A stretch of 11,549 nucleotides of DNA from Verrucomicrobiota bacterium (GTDB lineage Bacteria > Verrucomicrobiota > Verrucomicrobiia > Methylacidiphilales > Verrucolacustridaceae): contig RGTE01000026.1 in assembly GCA_010025475.1 (NCBI GenBank), forward strand, positions 1 to 11,549. Direction: 5' to 3'. Made by a program: the position numbers and the translations under genes. Every line of letters starts with the position of its first letter. The stretch's first letter is position 1. This document shows, piece after piece, positions 1 to 7,317 of this stretch. The notes beneath the pieces were generated by a model that had not been told where the DNA came from, searched no databases, and saw nothing but the letters and a program-made list of their open reading frames with translations.

Positions 1-624
1 TTCATCCAGTCTGGCGACTTCCCGGAACACACCCTGCAGGTGGCCGCCGGGATGCGTGGTGGTCACCCCCACCACCTTCATGCCTGCGGCCCGCCCGGCC
101 TCCACCCCGGCAGGGGCATCCTCAAAAACAACACACCGCTCGGGCACGGTTCCAAGTCGCCGGGCCACCTCCAGGAAAACATCCGGAGCCGGCTTTCCCT
201 TCTGCACGTGCTCGGCGGTAACCGCGGTCTGAAAGAGCCCTGACAGCCCCAACTTGTCTAGCCCCAGACGGACGTTTTTTTCCTCCGTGGAAGAACCAAT
301 GCCAGACGGGATCCCCGCCTCCGCCAATCTTTCCAGCCAAGTCTTGACCCCGGGAAGAGGATCAATGCCCCAATCCTCCACCACCTCGCGATACAGTTCC
401 TCTTTCCGGCGGCTGAGCCGGTCGATCTCTCCCAAATCCTGGGACCATCCCAGCATATCCCGCATGATCTCGATGTTCCGGCGGCCAAAACCTTTCCGGA
501 AATGGCCCGCCGGCAGGATTTTGCCGGTTTCCCGCGCGAGACGCTCCCAGCTCTCTTCATGGTGACGGGAACTGTCCAAAATCACCCCGTCCCAATCGAA
601 GACCGCGGCCCAAGTCGCTTTCAT
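1..624 (-). CDS. HAD-superfamily hydrolase, beta-phosphoglucomutase/phosphatase-like (3' end off window)
   Basis: The 208 visible codons read openly from an ATG at 624 to the left edge, so the C-terminus is missing. All four HAD motifs are visible. Motif I is D10-W-D12-G-V, with nucleophile D10 and acid/base D12. Motif II is the GSS around residues 110-112. Motif III is K144 in GKPAPDVF. Motif IV is E168-D169 in FEDAPAGVEAG. The helical insert between residues 14 and 90 is the type 1 cap of beta-phosphoglucomutase, phosphoglycolate phosphatase and related sugar-phosphate phosphatases. Such cytosolic enzymes use an Asp-phosphate intermediate and Mg2+. DWDG replaces the commoner DFDG, a conservative change. 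The gene is divergent from ruvB across 93 bases. No clear Shine-Dalgarno precedes the ATG. Family assignment is firm; the substrate cannot be read from sequence. Confidence 0.9.
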   Translation of the reverse strand, partial: MKATWAAVFDWDGVILDSSRHHEESWERLARETGKILPAGHFRKGFGRRNIEIMRDMLGWSQDLGEIDRLSRRKEELYREVVEDWGIDPLPGVKTWLERLAEAGIPSGIGSSTEEKNVRLGLDKLGLSGLFQTAVTAEHVQKGKPAPDVFLEVARRLGTVPERCVVFEDAPAGVEAGRAAGMKVVGVTTTHPGGHLQGVFREVARLDE

Positions 625-717
625 GAAACCCAAATGTAGGTCAAATCCTTGGGCTCGTCCCCAGGAAAAGCCTCACCTTCCGGTTTGAAAGCCGCCGATT
701 TCAGCCCATCTTTTTCC

Positions 718-1740
<1,023 letters not shown>

Positions 1741-1750
1741 AATCCGTCGG

Positions 1751-3598
1751 ATGAAGCGGCCCTTCCCGCTCCTCACGTGTCTTCTCGGCTTGCTGGCTTT
1801 TTCCGCTGCCTGGGCCGAAGACCCAAGCACCGATGAACTTTGGCCTCCGCGGGAGGGCGGCAAGCGCGCCGTCGTGGCCGCCAGCCAGGCCCTCTGGTGG
1901 AACAAGGACAATCCCGAGGCCCGCAAGCTCAAAGCACGGGCCTTGGATTTCGCGGGACGCTACGCGGAAGCCGAACAAGCCGCCCTTTCTGCACTGGAAG
2001 TCGCCCCGCAGGATCCGGAAGTCCAAAAAATTCTTGGCCGGAGCCTTCTCCACCAAAACAAGCTCCCGGCCGCCAAAAGCGCCCTCGAGAAAGCCGGAGC
2101 GCTTGGCGATCGCCTGTCCGGCTCCCTGGCCGCCATGCTCCGGCCCGACCGCATGAGCGTGGGCGCGCCGGCTCCCCACCTCAGCCTCGCCTTGGCCCAG
2201 ATCCTCGACGAACGGGGCAACTGCGTCGGTTCGGGCTGTTTTTTCACGGACGACGGCTTGGTTCTGACGGCTGCCCACGTGGTGGCGGGGCGGGAACAGC
2301 TTTCCGTTCGGAACGCCCACGGGAAAATTTTTCCCGTGAAGGAAATCTGCCCGGGGGATTTTTCGGCGGATGCGGTGATCCTCCGGACCGGGGCGGAGGA
2401 TCAGATGTTCCTCCGGCTGGCCGAGGCGGAGCCTTCCGCAGGAGACCCTTTGGCGGTCTGCGGATTTCCCCTTTCCATGAATCTTCCCGTGACTTCTCGG
2501 GGCAAGGTCCGTTCCCTTCCGAGTTCCCCGGGTCGGCCGATGCTGACCACCGTGCCCTTGATGCCGGGACAATCCGGTTCCCCGATTCTGAATGAACAAG
2601 GGCGGTTGGTCGGGGTCGCTTCGCGGGGGTCGCTCGCGGTGAAGTCCGGGGGTGCGCCGGCCCGCTCGGAATCCGTGCCTTGGTCGGCGCTGATCCGCCT
2701 GCGCGAATCGTCCCTTGAACCAAACTCCTTCGTAAAGATCCGTGAACTCGAAAAGTGGACTGGGCGGAGTCCGTTTTTTGACCCTGCGGTGGCCTCCGCG
2801 GAACAGACCGTGCTCAATCAGGATTTTGCGCAGGCCGAAAAGGCCATTTCCGCAGCCATTGACCGCCATCCCAATGATCCGGGGCTGCTGCTTCGCCGAG
2901 CCATGGTTCGCATCGCCTGGGGACACCCCTCCGAAGCGGAAGCCGATGCGCGGCTCGCGGCAGCTTACGGACCCAAGGATCCCGAACCCCGTCTTTTTCT
3001 CTGTTCCCTGATGCTTTCCATGGGACGCAAAGCCGAAGCCGTCCAGGCATTGAAGGAGGCCTTCGGCCTTGATCCGGAAGACACCGATACGGCCGAAGGA
3101 CTGGCCGAGCTTTTAGTTTCGCTGGGAAAATTCAAGGATGCGGTTTCCCCGGCGGAACAAGCCACCAAACTGAATCCGGAATCAATCCGCGCCTGGTCGA
3201 TCCTGGCCGCCGCCCGGCTGGCCAGCGGCCAGCTGGAAAAGGCCCGGCAGGCCGCGGAAGAGGCCACCGCCAAGGGCCCCGAGGATCCCCGAGCCTGGAT
3301 CCAACTGGCGGCCTGCGCCAATGCCGGCAAGGATTTCGCCACTGCGGCAGTCGCCGCCGAGAAAGCCACCAAGCTGGCCCCTGCCGATGCCCGCGCCTGG
3401 CTCAACCTTGCCACCGCCAAGACCGGCTCGGATCAGTTTGAACAAGCCGTGCCCTTTGCCGAGCGCGCCACCCAGCTGGAACCGGAAAACCGCGCCGGCT
3501 GGAATCTGCTCGCGGCCCTCTACGCCGAACTCAAGCGTCCCGATGAAGCTGCTGCTGCTTTGGAAAAAGCCAGGCAGGTCGCCCCGGTCCCGCGTTGA
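1751..3598 (+). CDS. Secreted trypsin-like serine protease fused to TPR repeats
   Basis: This 615-aa protein begins with a Sec signal peptide (residues 1-22, ending SAAWA), so it acts outside the inner membrane, probably in the periplasm. Residues 35-120 form about two TPR-like helical repeats. Residues 140-305 form a chymotrypsin-fold protease with a full triad: H176 in TAAHVV, D207 in SADAVIL and S275 in GQSGSP. Residues 345-610 hold about seven further TPR-type repeats (LNPES, LAPADARAWLNLA and LEPENRAGWNLLAALY register). No PDZ domain is seen, unlike DegP/HtrA. TPR arms usually bind partner proteins, so the protease is probably recruited to a complex or substrate; that is inference. The start follows ruvB by 10 bases with no strong Shine-Dalgarno. 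The C-terminal half is rich in Ala, Glu and Lys, as expected for TPRs. The substrate is unknown. Confidence 0.88.
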   Translation: MKRPFPLLTCLLGLLAFSAAWAEDPSTDELWPPREGGKRAVVAASQALWWNKDNPEARKLKARALDFAGRYAEAEQAALSALEVAPQDPEVQKILGRSLLHQNKLPAAKSALEKAGALGDRLSGSLAAMLRPDRMSVGAPAPHLSLALAQILDERGNCVGSGCFFTDDGLVLTAAHVVAGREQLSVRNAHGKIFPVKEICPGDFSADAVILRTGAEDQMFLRLAEAEPSAGDPLAVCGFPLSMNLPVTSRGKVRSLPSSPGRPMLTTVPLMPGQSGSPILNEQGRLVGVASRGSLAVKSGGAPARSESVPWSALIRLRESSLEPNSFVKIRELEKWTGRSPFFDPAVASAEQTVLNQDFAQAEKAISAAIDRHPNDPGLLLRRAMVRIAWGHPSEAEADARLAAAYGPKDPEPRLFLCSLMLSMGRKAEAVQALKEAFGLDPEDTDTAEGLAELLVSLGKFKDAVSPAEQATKLNPESIRAWSILAAARLASGQLEKARQAAEEATAKGPEDPRAWIQLAACANAGKDFATAAVAAEKATKLAPADARAWLNLATAKTGSDQFEQAVPFAERATQLEPENRAGWNLLAALYAELKRPDEAAAALEKARQVAPVPR

Positions 3599-3628
3599 CG
3601 GCTTGAACCCCTGCGCAATACTCAGCCC

Positions 3629-3838
3629 ATGAAACCTATTCTTCTGGGTCTCCTCACCGCCGTTGCCCTGGGAACCTTGGCTCACGCCGGCTCCTGCCCG
3701 GATGCCTGCCAAGACCTCTGTGGAACCAGGAATTCTTGCTGCCCGGCCAAGAAACAAAAATGCAACTGGGTCCAGCTCGAGCGGGGGGGAAGCCCTTCCT
3801 CCGCCTACTCCTCCAAAGGCACGCCTCGTTTGAAATAG
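3629..3838 (+). CDS. Small secreted six-cysteine protein
   Basis: A 69-aa protein with a clear Sec signal peptide (residues 1-20, ending AHA). The mature part of about 49 residues has six cysteines: C23, C27, C31, the pair C37-C38, and C45 (spacing C-x3-C-x3-C-x5-CC-x6-C), followed by a polar Ser/Gly/Lys-rich tail. I do not recognise a named family. The cysteine density fits either a disulfide-knotted exported peptide or a metal-binding one. It lies 30 bases after the protease-TPR gene and 13 bases before another secreted cysteine protein, so the three are probably co-transcribed, and a shared role in envelope metal or redox handling is possible (inference). Shine-Dalgarno is weak. The signal peptide and operon position argue that it is real despite its size. 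Confidence 0.7.
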   Translation: MKPILLGLLTAVALGTLAHAGSCPDACQDLCGTRNSCCPAKKQKCNWVQLERGGSPSSAYSSKGTPRLK

Positions 3839-3851
3839 CCGGAGCCAGGCA

Positions 3852-4178
3852 TTGAGACTCATCCCCTTCAGCCTGCTCCTGGTGTTTTTGGCACTCCCGA
3901 TCCAGGCCCAGGAAAAAAAGACGGAATCTGCGCCCTTGCAGGCGGTCATCGCCCAAACTCCCGAACAAAAAGCCAAGGTCGAGGCCCAAATCCCTTCCTA
4001 CCCGCTCAAAACCTGTCTTGTGTCCGGCGATGATCTCGGGGGGATGGGGGAACCCGTCAACACCCTCTATGGCGACCGATTGGTTCGCTTCTGCTGCAAG
4101 GGATGCGTGAAATCCTTCAACAAAAATCCCGGCAAATACCTTCCGAAGCTCGAAGCCCCGGCCAAACCCGGCTCCTGA
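3852..4178 (+). CDS. Secreted YHS/TRASH-like cysteine metal-domain protein
   Basis: A 108-aa protein from a TTG start with a good Shine-Dalgarno (GGAG, 7 bases upstream). No in-frame ATG would keep the signal peptide (residues 1-20, ending IQAQ). A charged linker (21-48) leads to a compact domain at 50-100: YPLKTCLVSGDDLGG, then VRFCCKGCVKSFNKNPGKYL. The C55 ... C81-C82-x2-C85 arrangement followed by a Phe/Pro/Tyr helix matches the YHS/TRASH class of small domains, which are linked to heavy-metal (copper, mercury) sensing or transport. The protein has no membrane segment after the signal peptide, so a soluble periplasmic metal-binding role is likely; which metal is unknown. It directly follows the six-cysteine protein. 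No convincing terminator follows; the AACCGCGGTT palindrome at 4192-4201 lacks a T-tract. Confidence 0.78.
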   Translation: MRLIPFSLLLVFLALPIQAQEKKTESAPLQAVIAQTPEQKAKVEAQIPSYPLKTCLVSGDDLGGMGEPVNTLYGDRLVRFCCKGCVKSFNKNPGKYLPKLEAPAKPGS

Positions 4179-4205
4179 CTCCCGTGTCATAAACCGCGGT
4201 TCGCC

Positions 4206-4233
4206 TTGACGGCCTCCGTGAGTTTTCTACGTT
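4206..4233 (+). promoter_or_regulatory. Possible sigma70-type promoter of the leader/arm-protein unit
   Basis: TTGACG (4206-4211) and TACGTT (4228-4233) are separated by 16 bases. The -35 matches five of six consensus positions; the -10 is poor (T, A and final T). It lies just downstream of the YHS-like gene and just upstream of the foldable stretch, so transcription would start near 4240. Motif reading only; alternative promoters cannot be excluded. Confidence 0.35.
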
Positions 4234-4239
4234 TAGTTC

Positions 4240-4414
4240 ACGCATTCCGAGATCCTTGATCGCAAGGTCAAGGGCCGCCAACCGGGGGTGGAGATCCCAC
4301 GGTGGCTGGAAGGAGGCCCTCAGCCCTCTTCCGATGTGCGATCCCCCACGGGGATCGAACAAAGTTCTCCGCGAGGCCAACCGCCCGCACAGGAATGTGC
4401 CGGCGGTTCTTTTG
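4240..4414 (+). ncRNA. Candidate structured leader RNA upstream of the arm-domain ORF
   Basis: No plausible gene covers this stretch, but it is full of complementary segments. Hairpin 1: CCTTG (4254-4258) with CAAGG (4263-4267) around an ATCG loop, extendable by two pairs past a bulged T. A nested arm: GGGCC (4272-4276) with GGCCC (4315-4319), enclosing GCCaACC (4277-4283) with GGTGGC (4301-4306), enclosing GTGG (4288-4291) with CCAC (4297-4300). Hairpin 3: CGATCCCC (4339-4346) with GGGGATCG (4350-4357), loop CAC. Hairpin 4: the terminator-like stem at 4379-4408. Either a stand-alone small RNA ending at the terminator or a regulatory leader of the ORF at 4457 would fit. I do not recognise a known riboswitch. 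The 5' end is inferred from the weak promoter, and no covariation evidence is available here. Confidence 0.45.
4379..4413 (+). terminator. Terminator-like hairpin before the arm-domain ORF
   Basis: AACCGCC (4379-4385) pairs with GGCGGTT (4402-4408) and GCACA (4387-4391) with TGTGC (4396-4400). This gives 12 base pairs with one C-C mismatch and a GGAA loop, followed by CTTTT (4409-4413). It resembles an intrinsic terminator, although the T-run is short. It ends 43 bases before the ATG at 4457, so it would either end the leader RNA or act as an attenuator for the downstream ORF. Confidence 0.5.
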
Positions 4415-4427
4415 TGCCCCGTTTCGG

Positions 4428-4453
4428 GATGCGTCACCGAAAGGAGACGCATC
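4428..4453 (+). promoter_or_regulatory. Hairpin carrying the Shine-Dalgarno in its loop
   Basis: GATGCGTC (4428-4435) and GACGCATC (4446-4453) are a perfect 8-base inverted repeat around a 10-base loop. The Shine-Dalgarno AAGGAG (4441-4446) lies in the loop except for its last base, which is the first base of the 3' arm. The ATG at 4457 starts three bases after the stem. This is the strongest ribosome binding site in the window and decides the start of the 80-aa protein. The layout could present or sequester the site. Confidence 0.55.
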
Positions 4454-4456
4454 AAC

Positions 4457-4699
4457 ATGAGCACGGCAACCCTACAGGCCCCTTGGGCCTCCCTCAGCAT
4501 CAAGATCGATCCGGAGAATCCGGATCACCACCTCTGGAACAACCACGGCACCTGGTGGATCCACTATACGGTCCACCAGTCCGACTACACCAAGCGCCGG
4601 ATCCGGGTCTCGCTCGAAACCCGGAACCTGCGCGAGGCCCGGCAGAGGCGCGACACCCTGCTCACCCATCTGGAGGCCGAAGGCATCGAAGCGACCTAA
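4457..4699 (+). CDS. Orphan integrase arm-type DNA-binding-like small protein (80 aa)
   Basis: The ATG at 4457 follows a strong AAGGAG ten bases upstream; in-frame codons back to 4256 belong to the structured leader and are not preferred. Residues 1-24 are a short variable N-terminus. Residues 25-52 (HLWNNHGTWWIHYTVH, then TKRRIRVSLET) look like the three-stranded sheet, and residues 56-76 (RNLREARQRRDTLLTHLEAE) like the helix, of the arm/N-terminal DNA-binding domain of phage-type tyrosine recombinases. The core-binding and catalytic domains are absent: the frame closes with TAA and the convergent permease gene ends 46 bases on. It could be an integrase remnant, but its own strong RBS and structured leader favour a stand-alone small DNA- or RNA-binding protein. 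Family resemblance is moderate; function is unknown. Confidence 0.72.
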   Translation: MSTATLQAPWASLSIKIDPENPDHHLWNNHGTWWIHYTVHQSDYTKRRIRVSLETRNLREARQRRDTLLTHLEAEGIEAT

Positions 4700-4745
4700 G
4701 CCGACGGATCGGCGGCAGGTTCCACCCCTCCGCCGGACTGATCCC

Positions 4746-5867
4746 TCAGGTCTGCTGGAAGTTGGCCCGCCAAAGCAGGAAGAAACCGAGGACTTGCAGG
4801 CCCAGATTGGGCAACCAAACAATCAACTCGGGATAGGCACCTCCCCGGTTTTTCAGGCCCTCTGCCAGCAAGATCAGGGCGTAGTAGGCCATGACAACAA
4901 AAAAGCTGATCACCACCCCGATCGAGGTCTCTTTGCGCTGCACCCGGATTCCCAGCGGAATCCCCACCAGGAGAAGGGTGAATGGCGCCAGCGCGAAGCT
5001 GATCCTCTTCTGCATCTCCGTGAGCATGGGATAAACCTGCTTGGGATCGATGTACCCTTCCATCGGGGAGAACACCCGGCTGACCAGATCCCCCATGGCG
5101 GCGATGCGGATATCCTTCAAATCGTCGGGATTGATCAGGTTCTTCAGGGAAATCTTCAAGGGCAGTTGGTCGGCGCTCAGGCCGGCACGGATCGAATTGA
5201 GATCGGCCCCGTTCTCCCCCCGCTCTTCTTGCCGCGCCTTTTGCAAGGTGATCGTCAGGCTGAGATCATCCAAATCGGCTGAGATCGTCCCCCGTTCCGC
5301 CCGGATGTTTCTTCGGGGCACTCCGTTGCCATCCACTTCCCAGATATGGATGTCCGTGAGATCCGTTCCTCTTTTTTCTCCCACATAGATCCGGTAGCCC
5401 GGAAAACGGTCCATCGGCTCCCCCGCCCGGATCAAAAAGGCCGGATTGTCCCGTCCGATATCCAGGAGGATGGAATGAAACTTCTGCAGGGTCAGTGGGA
5501 CAATCACGGCATTGTTGTAAAAACAGATTCCCGACACAAAAAGGCCGAACAGGATCACCGGAGCCACCAACGGGATCAGGCCGATCCCTGCCGAACGGAT
5601 GGCCTGGAGCTCCAAGTCCTGCGACATCCGGCCAAACACGATCAGGGCCGCCACCAGGATTCCCCACGGCATGGTGAACGTCAGGGCCTGCGGAATCAGC
5701 AGCCCCACCATTTTAAAAATGAGCGACATGGGCATCTCGTCGTTGACTAGCAGCTCGAAGATCTGTTTGAAGGCGTTGCCCAACACAATGACCAGGGAAA
5801 GCACCGCCACCGCTCCGGCCGTGGCAGCCATCATTTGGTTGGTGAGATAACGGTACAGAATGGTCAC
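4746..5867 (-). CDS. LptF/LptG (YjgP/YjgQ) family LPS export permease
   Basis: This 373-aa protein belongs to the transmembrane subunits of the LptB2FG ABC transporter, which extracts lipopolysaccharide from the inner membrane and passes it to LptC and LptA. Six membrane segments are visible: about 11-33, 53-79, 92-118, 290-308, 314-337 and 345-368. A soluble stretch between helices 3 and 4 (about 125-285) fits the periplasmic beta-jellyroll. The cytoplasmic-loop signature SQDLELQAIRSAG (82-94) is typical of the family. The start is GTG at 5867, which overlaps the stop of the upstream glycosyltransferase as GTGA, with AAGGG eight bases upstream; starting at 5942 would add 25 residues inside the neighbour. 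Only one of the usual pair is here. The short D-x-P segment after helix 1 leans toward LptF rather than LptG, but I leave this open. Confidence 0.9.
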   Translation of the reverse strand: MTILYRYLTNQMMAATAGAVAVLSLVIVLGNAFKQIFELLVNDEMPMSLIFKMVGLLIPQALTFTMPWGILVAALIVFGRMSQDLELQAIRSAGIGLIPLVAPVILFGLFVSGICFYNNAVIVPLTLQKFHSILLDIGRDNPAFLIRAGEPMDRFPGYRIYVGEKRGTDLTDIHIWEVDGNGVPRRNIRAERGTISADLDDLSLTITLQKARQEERGENGADLNSIRAGLSADQLPLKISLKNLINPDDLKDIRIAAMGDLVSRVFSPMEGYIDPKQVYPMLTEMQKRISFALAPFTLLLVGIPLGIRVQRKETSIGVVISFFVVMAYYALILLAEGLKNRGGAYPELIVWLPNLGLQVLGFFLLWRANFQQT

Positions 5868-7233
5868 GGTTTTTGCCCTTGGCGGGTGTACTCCAGCCTG
5901 TCCTTCCAGGTGGTCGGTTGTCCAACCTTCAGGCCCCGGCATTCATAGAAGTGGAACGTGGGTCCCATCGGCTGTCCCCAACTGGTCCGACGGTAGGTCC
6001 CGACGATCCGGACCGATTCAAAATCCCGGGCGATTGGTGGTAGCGGGTTGGGCTGCTCGGCCACATATAGGGCGGTGCTGCCGGCCGGATAAGTTTCCCG
6101 GTAGCTCGGCCAAAGGGAGTACTGCGTCATCACCTGCGGCCAATCCGGTGTGAAGGTCCGGGGTCGGTCGGGAAGATAAAAGGAAAGTAGGCTTGCCGTC
6201 TGGTACTCGTCCGCCACCACAAAATTCGCCCCGATCTGTTCCCTGACCTTATGGGCCTCGGTTGCCAGGTCTTTCCATCCCTTGGCGCGATCGAGGGGAT
6301 TGTTCTTCAAACGCAGAGGCAAAAAATCATGCAATAGGGCGGTCAGCACCAGGCCCACGAAAAGGGCGGCGGCCAAAAAAACCCTCCCAGCCACCCGGCT
6401 CGTATCCCATTTGGAAACGGCCCATCCCGTTCCCAGAACGCCGCCAGCATCACGAGGAACATGAGAGGCGAAACCACAATCGCCTGAAGCAACCAAAAGC
6501 CGGCGAATTTTCCAAAATCCGGACGGAAGCCCCGGTCAAAATCACCCCCTTCAAAAACATGAACTGCCCCGATCCATTCCCGAAAGGCGTTCCAAAGCAG
6601 GATCGGTATCGTGAAGAGAAAAAACATTCCCAACATAAAAAAGGTTCCTCGCGATAAAATCAGCCGCCGTTTTTCCGGCACCAAAAGCAAAAAGGCCAAA
6701 AAACAGATTAGCTCTGCCGCGTTGGTGTACTTGGCCTGAAAACCGAGGCCAACCAGCAATCCGGTAAAAGCCCAATGACGTTTCCTTGCAGGCTCCTCCA
6801 TCGCCTTCCAAAAGGTCAGGGCCGCAGCCGCCCAAAAGAACACACTGAGCGGATCGATCGTCATCAGGATGCTGCCGACGGCAAACAACGGCATGACCGA
6901 GGCCGCCACCACGGCCACCAGGCCCACCCGGTCATCATAGAAGGTCCGGCCCAACAGAAAGATCAGCCATCCCGTGCCCGCGGCCAGCAAAACGGCCGGC
7001 AACCGCACCACCCAGACCCAGTCACCCAGCAACCACGTGAACATCCGAATCACGAAAGCCGCCCCCGGCCCTTTGCCGTAGTGACTCCAGTCCAAGGAGC
7101 GCCCGCACTCCCAGTAGTGTGCTTCGTCGCCGACCAAATCAAGCCGGCGGGAAAACCAGAGGCGGAAAAGCGTCACCAGGCCGATCCAAATCAGCGCCCA
7201 GCGGGCTTCGCGGCTTTTGAGGATCCCTGTCAT
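5864..7233 (-). CDS. GT39/ArnT-like membrane glycosyltransferase, split by a -1 frameshift
   Basis: Two adjoining frames together encode one polytopic GT-C glycosyltransferase. The first frame (ATG 7233, stop near 6343) carries the N-terminal catalytic motif DLVGDEAHYWE (32-42; D36-E37 like the acidic pair of ArnT/PMT enzymes), GKGPGAAFVIR and many membrane helices. The second frame, ending at 5864, carries the last helix and a soluble periplasmic domain. They join at the A7 run 6375-6381 (T7 in the gene): a -1 shift after residue 286 gives GGFFLAAALFVGLVLTALL, a continuous hydrophobic helix, and a 456-aa protein. An upstream ATG at 7275 is possible. Such enzymes move a sugar from a polyprenyl phosphate to lipid or protein. 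The overlap with the LPS permease suggests an envelope-glycan role (inference). The break may be a sequencing error, a mutation or recoding. Confidence 0.85.
6375..6381 (-). other. T7 homopolymer where the glycosyltransferase frame breaks
   Basis: Seven A on the plus strand (T7 in the mRNA sense) preceded by GGAGGG. The upstream frame reads GGG TTT TTT TGG, and the productive downstream frame reads TTG GCC GCC. Adding one T, or slipping back one base here, restores the full protein. Homopolymers of this length are classic sites of sequencing error, mutation, transcript slippage and -1 recoding. Confidence 0.75.
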
Positions 7234-7317
7234 GGAACCCAAATTAAGCGAAAGAGCCCTGGCTTCGCAAAGCATGGTTGGTTTGACCCCGCCACCTATC
7301 GGGGGTTGAGTGGTGGC

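Noticed and set aside
649..717. Upstream TTG start for ruvB adding 23 residues
   Set aside because: The ATG at 718 gives the standard 340-aa RuvB; the extra residues resemble nothing in the family and would use up the divergent promoter region.
4339..4360. tRNA T-arm-like GGGGATCGAAC sequence
   Set aside because: No acceptor, D or anticodon arms can be assembled around it; the segment is better explained as a simple 8-bp hairpin.
4256..4456. Upstream extension of the 80-aa arm-like protein to 147 aa
   Set aside because: The extension covers the stems and terminator-like hairpin and has shadow-frame composition, while ATG 4457 has the best Shine-Dalgarno in the window.
6775..7317. A long in-frame extension upstream of the GatB/YqeY gene
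   Set aside because: It runs antisense to the glycosyltransferase, has low-complexity His/Arg/Pro composition, and would more than double the usual family length.
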